Of a DNA stretch of 64,000 nucleotides, positions 20,127 through 27,801 are shown piece after piece; the stretch's first letter is position 1, and the number at the start of each line of letters is the position of its first letter. Made by a program: the position numbers and the translations under genes. Origin of the DNA: CAXXOK01 sp963664595 (lineage in GTDB: Bacteria; Bacillota; Clostridia; Christensenellales; Aristaeellaceae); assembly GCA_963664595.2 (NCBI GenBank), contig CAXXOK010000004.1:62001-126000 (forward strand). The letters run 5' to 3'. The notes below the pieces were generated by a model that worked only from the letters and a program-made list of their open reading frames with translations, was not told the origin of the DNA and did no database searches.

Positions 20127-20626
20127 GTTCTGGCCAGAGTGCAGGGGTGAACCCCTTGCCGGGGCTCAGGGCGGAGCCCAGGTTCTTTCTTCACAGCTTA
20201 GGATAAAAGAGGGGCTGGCGAGCGTCGATAACGACCCAAAGCGGTTTTTTTGATACACCAAACGGGCAAGTCCTATGTGGCTGGCTATTTTTTGTGCTAA
20301 ATTTACGCTTCAACTTCTATACAAAGCAAAAACGCTTCAATGAAAATTATCGTGGTTTGATGCCACACCATGATAGGAAAACGCATATGCCAGCTTAGCT
20401 TTACTACAGAATAGGAACCGTACATTCCGCCGTATACGGTAAGAAGTGTTGAGGGCATAGCGCATATACCAAGGTTGCTAACCAATTTTCAAGGTGATCA
20501 AACGAATTCCGGCACGCGCAGGATATTTAAATGTTTTATTTATCATAGTAACGCTTTATCTGTATTTTTCAACAAAGCGCTAAAATGACCATCAGCCCAA
20601 GAAAGCGCTCTCCATCAAGCACTCGT
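20127..20626. other. Intergenic region, unassigned
   Basis: About 500 bases, visibly more AT-rich than the surroundings after 20210. It starts with two small GC hairpins (GGGGTGAACCCC near 20145 and GGGCTC/GAGCCC near 20163-20180). A 60-codon minus-strand frame (20303-20485) has no ribosome binding site or recognisable similarity and I do not call it a gene. The lower GC may reflect an old insertion or decayed gene. Confidence 0.4.
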
Positions 20627-21640
20627 TCATTGGGCAATGTCCCGCGCCTCCGGTTCCTCCGCTTCATCCGGCAGATAGAAAATGAAGCGGCACCGGTCAT
20701 CCCCCATGACGGCACTTTGCATCACTTCGCCCTTGAGTGGCAGGTTCAGCCCTGCCAGAAAATGGCTGGCATGCCCCAGACTGCAATAGCATACCTCCTG
20801 TGAAACCGGTTCATTCCGCAGAATTGCCTCCCGCACCAGCGGACAATGACAGGCATAGTACCGTTTCATCCGGCTGTCTGTTGCCTGCAGATACTGCGCG
20901 GGGCGGTACGGTACCTTGGTAATCACGATACCCCTTCTGCCATTGTAGCTGCCCCATTGCATATGCGGTTCATCCGTGAGAAACGAGAATACTTCGTCAG
21001 TCAGCTCCATCGTAAACCAAAGCTCGTTTTGCTCCTTCATTTGCCGGAGCATGGCGACGCGGTCCCGCTGTTTGTTCTCCAGAAACGAATCCACTGTTTC
21101 GCAGTGTGCATACTTCTCCCTTTCCCTCACGTCCTGCTCTTGCCAATAGGTTTCCGGGATGCCGTGCTGTACCTGATACCAGGCTTCGCGGGCCTGCTGC
21201 CGGGTCAGCCTGTCGGCCATCAGCCCGGTTACGCGTTGCGTATAAGCGCAACGCGCTGCCTCATCCGCGCCGAGAGCCGGAAACGGTTCGCAAAATATCA
21301 GGTTGCGGAGCTCCGCGCCATGATCCTTTTCGAGGATATCAGTCAGTCTTTTCATGCCGTTATGGCAATCCGTGATCTCCACCAGCGCAATATACTGCAC
21401 GCGCAGACCTGCCCACAGCAGGTAATCACAGATCGCGTCAAAGGTTTCCGGGGTATTGCGGCCGTCCGCCGCCAACGCCTGCGCATACCGGTACAGATCA
21501 TCCTTGCGAATGGCTGAAAGCTCAATGGCTTGATCCGCCGCCCATTGCGTAAAAGCACGGACGGCCGCAAGCCGCGCTTCACATTCCGCCCCGGCAATCC
21601 CCTGCGCCCTCAGGGCGTTCTGATATAGATCGTTGCTCAC
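20627..21640 (-). CDS. Uncharacterised protein with conserved cysteine motifs (DUF6144-like C-terminus)
   Basis: A 337-residue soluble protein. The N-terminal half (about 1-150) is helical and unrecognised. The C-terminal part has YACHCPLVREAI, CYCSLGH and GDDRCRFIFYLP, a Cys/His-rich arrangement like DUF6144 and related V4R/4-vinyl-reductase-like small-molecule or metal-binding domains. I choose the GTG at 21640 because GGAGGG lies 7 bases upstream; the longer frame needs a TTG that overlaps that site. It lies between an AT-rich spacer and a small zinc-ribbon gene on the same strand. A sensor or metal-dependent role is possible; function is unknown. Confidence 0.65.
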   Translation of the reverse strand: MSNDLYQNALRAQGIAGAECEARLAAVRAFTQWAADQAIELSAIRKDDLYRYAQALAADGRNTPETFDAICDYLLWAGLRVQYIALVEITDCHNGMKRLTDILEKDHGAELRNLIFCEPFPALGADEAARCAYTQRVTGLMADRLTRQQAREAWYQVQHGIPETYWQEQDVREREKYAHCETVDSFLENKQRDRVAMLRQMKEQNELWFTMELTDEVFSFLTDEPHMQWGSYNGRRGIVITKVPYRPAQYLQATDSRMKRYYACHCPLVREAILRNEPVSQEVCYCSLGHASHFLAGLNLPLKGEVMQSAVMGDDRCRFIFYLPDEAEEPEARDIAQ

Positions 21641-21828
21641 AGCCCTGCCCTCCAATCATCCAAGGATCCGCTGATCCTTATCCTGTTTCGTTCTTCTTTT
21701 CTATTGATGTTTATTGGATAGATACTCTTTCCGCCGCTTTCAATCCTTCTGCATTGCAGATAAACCTTGCATTGGCATACGAAAAGACAGGGAGCCGAAT
21801 CCGGTCCCCGTCTTTTCCGCATATTTTT

Positions 21829-22092
21829 TTACTGTTTCCAACGTTTCAACGTCGGCAGCACTTGTTCCAGCATACGCCGCGCGCTGTCCTCCGTCATTGC
21901 CGGATCCTCTTTCACCATGATCGGAACACAGATATTGATCATCTCGTTCATCGTTCCCTCAAACAAGAATTTCCCATCGGCATAGCAGTACTGGCAATAG
22001 TCTTCGTTTTTGCTCCCATCAGCATTCGTGCCGTACAGTTCGTCGGTATCCCCCATCGGCATGGCGCAGCATTGGCATACTTTTTGTTCCAT
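21829..22092 (-). CDS. Small zinc-ribbon domain protein
   Basis: An 87-residue protein of the putative zinc ribbon family: CQCCAMPMGDTDELYGTN, then YCQYCYADGKF (Cys pairs at about 7-9 and 33-36), with a helical tail ending TLKRWKQ. Proteins of this family are widespread in Firmicutes, often near transcription regulators or methyltransferases; their role is unsettled. The gene stands apart from its neighbours (188 bases downstream to the DUF6144-like gene). Confidence 0.75.
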   Translation of the reverse strand: MEQKVCQCCAMPMGDTDELYGTNADGSKNEDYCQYCYADGKFLFEGTMNEMINICVPIMVKEDPAMTEDSARRMLEQVLPTLKRWKQ

Positions 22093-22348
22093 AATTATCG
22101 CTCCTTACATAATATTGGGATCATGTATACAGTATAGAAAACTAAATACGACAACTGTGTGTCGTATTTGGTAAACAGTCAACAGCAACTGCGCATGATT
22201 CTACAGAAGAAGGTTATCTTTGCTCATACGGTATGCTTTGCTTTTCAGTTCATACACTCATCAGCCCTCCATCCAAACAGGCGGCGCGTCAGGCTATTGC
22301 CTCGCGCTATCCGTCAAGACCGGAACTCCATCGCTTTTTCGGAATATG

Positions 22349-22376
22349 AAAAACCACCGGTTTCCCGGTGGTTTGA
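22349..22376 (-). terminator. Terminator of ppdK
   Basis: AAACCACCGG/CCGGTGGTTT form a 10-bp stem with a TTTC loop; on the minus strand it is followed by a run of T, 52 bases beyond the ppdK stop. Confidence 0.85.
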
Positions 22377-22427
22377 TAGAAGCTATTGTTTACCGCAACG
22401 TTTTGTTCTGAAACGGTTTCAATTCGC

Positions 22428-25061
22428 TCAGTTATTCTTGGCCTTGATGGCGGCGTGCGCGGCGGCCAGACGGGCGATCGGCACACGGAAGGGAGAGCAG
22501 CTGACATAGGTCAGGCCGATTTTGTGGCAGAACTCAATGGTGGAAGGATCGCCGCCATGCTCGCCGCAGATGCCCAGTTTGATGTCGGGGCGGGTTTCAC
22601 GGCCAAGCTTCACAGCCATCTTCACCAGCTTGCCAACGCCGTTCTGGTCCAGCTTTGCGAAGGGATCGCTCTCAAACACCTTGTTGGTGTAGTAGCTATC
22701 CAGGAACTTGCCGGCATCGTCGCGGCTGAAGCCGAACGTCATCTGGGTAAGATCGTTGGTGCCGAAGGAGAAGAACTCGGCTTCGGTGGCGATCTCATCG
22801 GCCAGGATGGCGGCACGCGGGATCTCAATCATGGTGCCGATGTGGTACTTGAGCTCGGTGTTCTGCTCTTTGAACACGGTCTCGATGGTTTCCACCACGA
22901 TCTCTTTGACAAACTTAAGCTCTTTCACATCACAAACCAGCGGGATCATGATCTCGGGAACGACGTCAAAGCCCTTATCCTTCTTGACCTTGATGGCGGC
23001 CTGTATCACGGCGCGGGTCTGCATGCGGGCAATTTCGGGATAGGTGACGGCCAGGCGGCAGCCGCGGTGGCCCATCATCGGGTTGAACTCGTGCAGCGCG
23101 TCGATCTTTTCTTCAATCGCTTCGGAAGTGGTACCCAGCTCTTTGGCAATCGCGGCGATTTCGGCGGTCATGCTCTTGGCGGGCAGGAACTCATGCAGCG
23201 GCGGATCGAGGTAACGCACGGTCATCGGGCGGCCTTCCAGCGCGATGTACATTTCTTCAAAATCGCCCTGCTGCATCGGCAGGATCTTCGCCAGGGCGGC
23301 TTCACGCTGCTCTGCGGTATCGGACAGGATCATCTCGCGCACGGCGGCGATGCGGTCTGCCTCAAAGAACATATGCTCGGTGCGGCACAGGCCGATGCCT
23401 TCGGCGCCGAATTCCACAGCCTGCTTGGTGTCGCGGGGATTGTCGGCGTTGGTGCGCACTTTCAGGGTGCGGGCCGCATCCGCCCATGCCATCAGGCGGG
23501 CGAAATCGCCGGTCACGGACGCTTCCACCGTGGGGATGGATTCGCCGTACACATTGCCGGTGGAGCCGTCGATGGACAGATTGTCGCCCTCTTTGTACAC
23601 CTTGCCGTCCACGGTAAGGGTTTTGGCTTCTTCATCAATACGCAGCGCGCCGCAGCCTACGACTGCCGCGCGGCCCATGCCGCGGGCTACAACCGCCGCG
23701 TGGCTGGTCATGCCGCCGCGCGCCGTGAGGATGCCCTTGGACAGGTCCATGCCTTCGATATCCTCAGGCGTGGTTTCTTCACGCACGAGGATGGCGGCAA
23801 TGCCCTTGCGGCCAGCGTCGGCGGCAGCGGCAGCGGTGAAATACGCCTTGCCGGCGGCAGCGCCCGGAGAAGCGGGCAGGCCTTTGGCAATCGGTGTGGC
23901 GGCCTTGATGGCCTTGGGATCAAAATTCGGGTGCAGCAGGGTATCCAGCTGCTTGGGCTCCACCTTCAGAACGGCTTCATCGGTGGAAAGCACGCCCTCG
24001 TCCACCAGATCGACGGCGATCTTCAGCGCGGAGGCCGCGGTGCGTTTGCCGTTGCGGGTCTGGAGCATATACAGCTTTGCGTGCTCGATGGTGAACTCCA
24101 TATCCTGCATATCGCGGTAGTGGTCTTCCAGCGTGTTGGCGATTTTCACAAACTGGTCATACACATCGGGCATGGTGTTTTGCAGGGAAGCGATGGGCTG
24201 CGGGGTGCGGATACCGGCCACCACGTCCTCGCCCTGCGCGTTCATCAGGAACTCGCCGTAGAGCTTCTTTTCGCCGGTGGAGGGGTCGCGGGTAAAGGCG
24301 ACGCCTGTGCCGGAATCATTGCCCATGTTGCCGAACACCATGGCCTGCACGTTTACGGCGGTGCCCCAATTGGAGGGGATGTCGTTCATGCGGCGGTAGT
24401 AGATGGCGCGGGGGTTGTCCCAGGAGCGGAACACGGCCTTGATGGCTTCCATCAGCTGTTCCTTGGGATTCTGCGGAAATTCCACGCCTTTTTCTTTTTT
24501 ATAAATGGCTTTGAAGGTTTCCACAAGCTCTTTCAGGTCGTCGGCAGTCAGATCGGTATCATACTGCGCGCCTTTGGCTTCCTTCATCTTGCCCAGGGCG
24601 CCTTCGAAATTGCTCTTTTTGATTTCCATCACAACGTCGGAAAACATCTGGATAAAGCGGCGGTAGCTGTCGTAGGCAAAGCGCTCGTTGCCGGTCTGCT
24701 TGGCGAGGCCCTTCACGGCCACATCGTTCAGGCCGAGGTTGAGGATGGTATCCATCATGCCGGGCATGGAGGCACGGGCGCCGGAACGCACGGATACCAG
24801 GAACGGATTTTCCAGATCTCCAAATTTTTTGCCGCAGATGATCTCAGTTTCTTTCAGCGCGGCATCAATCTCATTCAAGATATCTTCATGAATCGATTTG
24901 CCATCTTCATAATAACGGGTGCAGGCTTCGGTCGTTACGGTGAAGCCCTGCGGCACGGGAAGGCCGATGTTGGTCATCTCCGCAAGGTTGGCGCCCTTGC
25001 CGCCCAGCAGCTCACGCATGCTTGCATTGCCCTCTTTAAACAGATATACGTACTTTGCCAT
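22428..25061 (-). CDS. ppdK: Pyruvate, phosphate dikinase
   Basis: Interconverts pyruvate + ATP + Pi with phosphoenolpyruvate + AMP + PPi; in anaerobic Clostridia it links glycolysis to pyrophosphate. The 877-residue length is normal. In order: an ATP-grasp N domain beginning VYLFKEGNASMRELLGGKGANLAEM, the swivelling phosphohistidine domain with GGMTSHAAVVARGMG (catalytic His about 455), and the PEP/pyruvate TIM barrel with DPPLHEFLP, GIMIEIPRAA-type residues and CGEHGGDPSTIEFC...CSPFRVP near the end (catalytic Cys about 830). The ribosome binding site is GAGGAGG. It is monocistronic by its terminator. No PpdK regulatory protein (DUF299) is in the window. Confidence 0.97.
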   Translation of the reverse strand: MAKYVYLFKEGNASMRELLGGKGANLAEMTNIGLPVPQGFTVTTEACTRYYEDGKSIHEDILNEIDAALKETEIICGKKFGDLENPFLVSVRSGARASMPGMMDTILNLGLNDVAVKGLAKQTGNERFAYDSYRRFIQMFSDVVMEIKKSNFEGALGKMKEAKGAQYDTDLTADDLKELVETFKAIYKKEKGVEFPQNPKEQLMEAIKAVFRSWDNPRAIYYRRMNDIPSNWGTAVNVQAMVFGNMGNDSGTGVAFTRDPSTGEKKLYGEFLMNAQGEDVVAGIRTPQPIASLQNTMPDVYDQFVKIANTLEDHYRDMQDMEFTIEHAKLYMLQTRNGKRTAASALKIAVDLVDEGVLSTDEAVLKVEPKQLDTLLHPNFDPKAIKAATPIAKGLPASPGAAAGKAYFTAAAAADAGRKGIAAILVREETTPEDIEGMDLSKGILTARGGMTSHAAVVARGMGRAAVVGCGALRIDEEAKTLTVDGKVYKEGDNLSIDGSTGNVYGESIPTVEASVTGDFARLMAWADAARTLKVRTNADNPRDTKQAVEFGAEGIGLCRTEHMFFEADRIAAVREMILSDTAEQREAALAKILPMQQGDFEEMYIALEGRPMTVRYLDPPLHEFLPAKSMTAEIAAIAKELGTTSEAIEEKIDALHEFNPMMGHRGCRLAVTYPEIARMQTRAVIQAAIKVKKDKGFDVVPEIMIPLVCDVKELKFVKEIVVETIETVFKEQNTELKYHIGTMIEIPRAAILADEIATEAEFFSFGTNDLTQMTFGFSRDDAGKFLDSYYTNKVFESDPFAKLDQNGVGKLVKMAVKLGRETRPDIKLGICGEHGGDPSTIEFCHKIGLTYVSCSPFRVPIARLAAAHAAIKAKNN

Positions 25062-25265
25062 GTGTCAGTGATCCTCCTCAAAATCATTCTGTGGACCGCC
25101 ACAGTTCTTGTGCTGATCCTATCAAACTATCCAAATAATTATACACAGTTTGTATTATATGTGCAAGAATAAAAGTTCGATTTCCTTTGTTTTTCCTTTG
25201 TAAACTCCCAAACAGGACATCCGGATCCGACGCCTTGTATTTTCCTTTGTACAGATACACGCGGA

Positions 25266-25586
25266 TTACGGCTCCCGAACGCTTTCCAGAAATAATCTCT
25301 GCATAAAGCCGCCGTTCGTCTCCCGCTTGTGCAGCCTTGTTTGCTCCAGTCCCTCCCGCCCGATTCCCCTGTGCTCCGCGATGGCGTACACCACTTCCAG
25401 GATATCGGCCAGTTCCTCCGCCTCCCCGGACTCCAGATACTCCCGGGTTTCTTCCATCAGCTTGCGGTCCAGTTCCCCGGCATACGCCTGTGCGGATAAA
25501 ACGCTGATTGCCGCCGTTGCGCCGCTTTGGGCAATGATATGCGGGATATTGTCCCTGACCAGCTTCCGGTACACTTTAATGCCCAT
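25266..25586 (-). CDS. MazG-like nucleotide pyrophosphohydrolase family protein
   Basis: A 106-residue all-alpha protein opening GIKVYRKLVRDNIPHII, with KLMEETREYL and EELADILEVVYAIAEHRG (about 45-75), whose ExxE...ExxD residues form the metal site of MazG/phosphoribosyl-ATP pyrophosphohydrolase-like enzymes. The family hydrolyses non-canonical nucleoside triphosphates or acts on unknown substrates. The ATG at 25586 is the first sensible start; sequence upstream in frame is not protein-like. It is not part of histidine biosynthesis here, since no other his gene is present. Confidence 0.75.
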   Translation of the reverse strand: MGIKVYRKLVRDNIPHIIAQSGATAAISVLSAQAYAGELDRKLMEETREYLESGEAEELADILEVVYAIAEHRGIGREGLEQTRLHKRETNGGFMQRLFLESVREP

Positions 25587-25722
25587 TCCATTCTCACTTC
25601 CCGTTTCATCAAGTATATCATAGCGCAGGCATAAGCGACAGAGGCAGACCGGGATAACGCAGGGTTTTTGCAGGTAACGCAAAACGCAGGTTGGCGTGCT
25701 GCCGTTCCCGCACGTTCTTCTC

Positions 25723-25751
25723 TTGACGTGCAGGAAACGAACGCATATAAT
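25723..25751 (+). promoter_or_regulatory. Sigma-A promoter of the candidate 6S RNA / hutP group
   Basis: TTGACG (25723-25728) and TATAAT (25746-25751) with a 17-bp spacer; predicted start near 25758. Confidence 0.85.
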
Positions 25752-25757
25752 ATGGGT

Positions 25758-25948
25758 ACCGCGTTCCTGAGGTGTGCGCCAGTGTCTAGTTTTTACCGAC
25801 ACTTCACATATGGAACTTGTAGTCCGTATCCGGCTGTCAGGCCCCCGTATCCGTACGTCAGGGGAAGACAAAAGCATGCGGCAGAGTACCAACCTGCTTG
25901 TATATAGCGGGTGAAAAACATGACGCAGCGGCACTTTGGGAATGATTT
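25758..25948 (+). ncRNA. ssrS: Candidate 6S RNA
   Basis: About 190 bases follow a near-consensus promoter and contain no gene. The ends pair: GTTCCTGAGGTGT (25763-25775) with GGCACTTTGGGAAT (25930-25943), a 13-bp closing stem. CTGAGGTGTGCGCCAGTG resembles the start of known 6S RNAs (compare E. coli CTGAGATGTTCGC). The middle folds as a long interrupted hairpin with CCCCCGTATCCGTACGTCAGGGG at the tip, flanked by less-paired bubbles, as expected for an RNA mimicking an open promoter and binding sigma-70 RNA polymerase. Length, ends and shape all fit. No T-tract terminator is clear, so it may also be part of a leader reading into hutP. Checked by eye only. Confidence 0.6.
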
Positions 25949-25981
25949 GTATTTCGCCCTTTTGACGAAAGGAGCTTTTTT

Positions 25982-26404
25982 ATGTTCAGTCAAAGCGCTC
26001 CGGGCAGCCGTGATGTAGCCCGGGCTGCCATCGAAATGAGCATGTCGCGCTCACGCGAAGAAGAAATGCAAATTAAAAAATCGTATGTAAACCGGGAGAT
26101 CGCTTCCGCCGCCGTGGATTTCGGCGGGGAATTCGTTCCCTCGATCATCAAGATTATCGAACGCGCCGTGATCGCTGCCAAGCGGGAAGGCCTGATTAAT
26201 GAAAGCCATCTGGAGGAAGGCGGCGTAGCGGGCGCCGCGCGCGAAGCCCTCAGCCAGATCACCACCAAGGCGCTTGGGATGAACGTCGGTGGAAAAATCG
26301 GCATCGCCCGGCACAAGGATCATGTGGCCGTCGCGGTATTTTTCGGCATCGGGCTGGGTCATCTGGATGAAATTTGTATCGGATTGGGGCATCGGGCCAT
26401 ATGA
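25982..26404 (+). CDS. HutP family protein
   Basis: A 140-residue protein of the HutP family; in Bacillus HutP is a histidine- and Mg-dependent RNA-binding antiterminator of the hut operon. The segment GKIGIARHKDHVAVAVFFGIGLGHLDEICIGLG is split here only by length limits of this note: GKIGIARHKDHVAVAVFFG then IGLGHLDEICIGLGHRAI (about 108-140) is the conserved core. An N-terminal 40-residue extension is present. No hut genes are nearby; instead the stop overlaps the cmk start (ATGA), a context seen in Clostridia where the RNA target is unknown. AAAGGAG lies 6 bases before the ATG. Confidence 0.85.
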   Translation: MFSQSAPGSRDVARAAIEMSMSRSREEEMQIKKSYVNREIASAAVDFGGEFVPSIIKIIERAVIAAKREGLINESHLEEGGVAGAAREALSQITTKALGMNVGGKIGIARHKDHVAVAVFFGIGLGHLDEICIGLGHRAI

Positions 26405-27075
26405 CGGACAAACACATTACCATCGCTATCGACGGTCCCGGGGGCGCCGGCAAGAGCACCGTTGCCGATGAAATCGCTAAAAAGCTGCATATTTTGCATT
26501 TAGACACGGGCGCGATGTACCGTGCCTTTGCGTATGAAGCGCTTTCGGAGGGAATTGATCCCGCCGACGAGCAGGGCCTGGCCGCACTGGCGGACCGCAT
26601 CTCGCTGAGCGTTGCCTTTGCAAACGGCGCGCAGCAAACCCTGGTGGATGGAAAAGACCTGTCCTCCTGCATCCGCACGCCGGAAATCAGCCTCGCCGCC
26701 TCCGCCTGCTCCAAGTCAGGCGCCGTGCGCAGACTGATGGTACACATGCAGCAGGAGATCGCCAAAGCGCAATCCATGGTGCTGGACGGACGGGACATCG
26801 GTACCCGGGTGCTGCCCGACGCCACCCTGAAGCTTTATTTAACCGCCTCACCCGAGATCCGCGCCAGGCGGCGGTACGACGAAATGGTATGCAAAGGCCA
26901 GCAGGCCGATTATGATACGGTGCTCCGGGATGTCATCGCCCGCGACCATCAGGATTCCACACGCGCCATCGATCCCCTGCGCCCCGCGCAGGACGCCGTG
27001 GTGATCGACACCTCCGCGCTGACGCAGGCCCAGGTTGTCGAAAAAGCGCTCGCCCTGCTGGAGGATAAGCTATGA
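26401..27075 (+). CDS. cmk: Cytidylate kinase
   Basis: Phosphorylates CMP and dCMP with ATP. 224 residues, normal length. The P-loop is AIDGPGGAGKSTVADEIAKK (about 8-27), followed by LDTGAMYRA (about 34-42), which binds CMP, and LDGRDIGTRVLPDA (about 130-143), plus the LID segment RARRRYDEM. The start overlaps hutP and the stop overlaps plsC (both ATGA), so the three are translationally coupled. The cmk-plsC-ispH order is standard in Clostridia. Confidence 0.96.
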   Translation: MTDKHITIAIDGPGGAGKSTVADEIAKKLHILHLDTGAMYRAFAYEALSEGIDPADEQGLAALADRISLSVAFANGAQQTLVDGKDLSSCIRTPEISLAASACSKSGAVRRLMVHMQQEIAKAQSMVLDGRDIGTRVLPDATLKLYLTASPEIRARRRYDEMVCKGQQADYDTVLRDVIARDHQDSTRAIDPLRPAQDAVVIDTSALTQAQVVEKALALLEDKL

Positions 27076-27710
27076 CAAAAACTGAAAAGCCGCAGCGCAA
27101 ATCCCGGCTGTACTCGTTCATCGTGTTTCTTGCCTCGATTGTTTTTCACACCCTGATGCCTGTGAAGTATATCCACAGGGAATATACAAAGCTGAACGCC
27201 CCGTACATCCTGATCGGCAATCATATTTCCATGCTTGATCCGGTAATCGCCGCCTACGGTATCAAAAAAAACCAGGTCCGGTTTCTGGGCAAAGCCGAGC
27301 TGACCAAAAACCCGCTCCTGCGGTTTTTTTTCCAGCATTTGCGGATGATCCCCGTTAGCCGGTTCAACACCGATATGAAAGCCCTGCGCAGCAGCCTGAA
27401 GGTTCTCAAAGAAGGGTATGTGCTGGGCATTTTCCCCGAAGGCACGCGCTACAAGGAGGGCATCATGGAAAACATGGAGGGCGGCGTCGCCATGATCGCG
27501 CTGCAAAGCGATGTGCCCATCCTGCCCGCGTATATCCAGGGAACCGTTAAGCCGTTTCACCGAATCCGCTGCACCTACGGGGAACCTTTCACCGTTTCCG
27601 ATCTGCGGGCTAAGGGCATCAACAAAGCGACCGGAGAAGAAGTTCTTCACAGAATCCGGGATATTTATCTAAAAATGGTGGCAGATTCCGCTGAAGTGCC
27701 GAAAGAATAA
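27072..27710 (+). CDS. plsC: 1-acyl-sn-glycerol-3-phosphate acyltransferase
   Basis: Adds the second acyl chain in phosphatidic acid synthesis at the inner membrane. 212 residues. A hydrophobic N-terminal segment (about 14-28) precedes the acyltransferase motifs NHISMLDPV (HxxxxD, about 57-65), FLGKAELTKNPLLRFFF, and FPEGTRYKEG (about 121-130). Coupled to cmk by a 4-base overlap; 91 bases before ispH-rpsA. Confidence 0.92.
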   Translation: MTKTEKPQRKSRLYSFIVFLASIVFHTLMPVKYIHREYTKLNAPYILIGNHISMLDPVIAAYGIKKNQVRFLGKAELTKNPLLRFFFQHLRMIPVSRFNTDMKALRSSLKVLKEGYVLGIFPEGTRYKEGIMENMEGGVAMIALQSDVPILPAYIQGTVKPFHRIRCTYGEPFTVSDLRAKGINKATGEEVLHRIRDIYLKMVADSAEVPKE

Positions 27711-27801
27711 CTGTTTTTTCGAATTTCTTCCAAATTATAAGAAGGAATCTTCCCCTGCAGAGCCGAATATAATAACTGATTATCTGTCTGGAGGTTAATT
27801 C

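Noticed and set aside
22386..25172. Very long plus-strand open frame (over 900 codons) opposite ppdK
   Set aside because: It is antisense to a complete ppdK with all motifs; composition is that of a reversed GC-rich gene and it has no domain.
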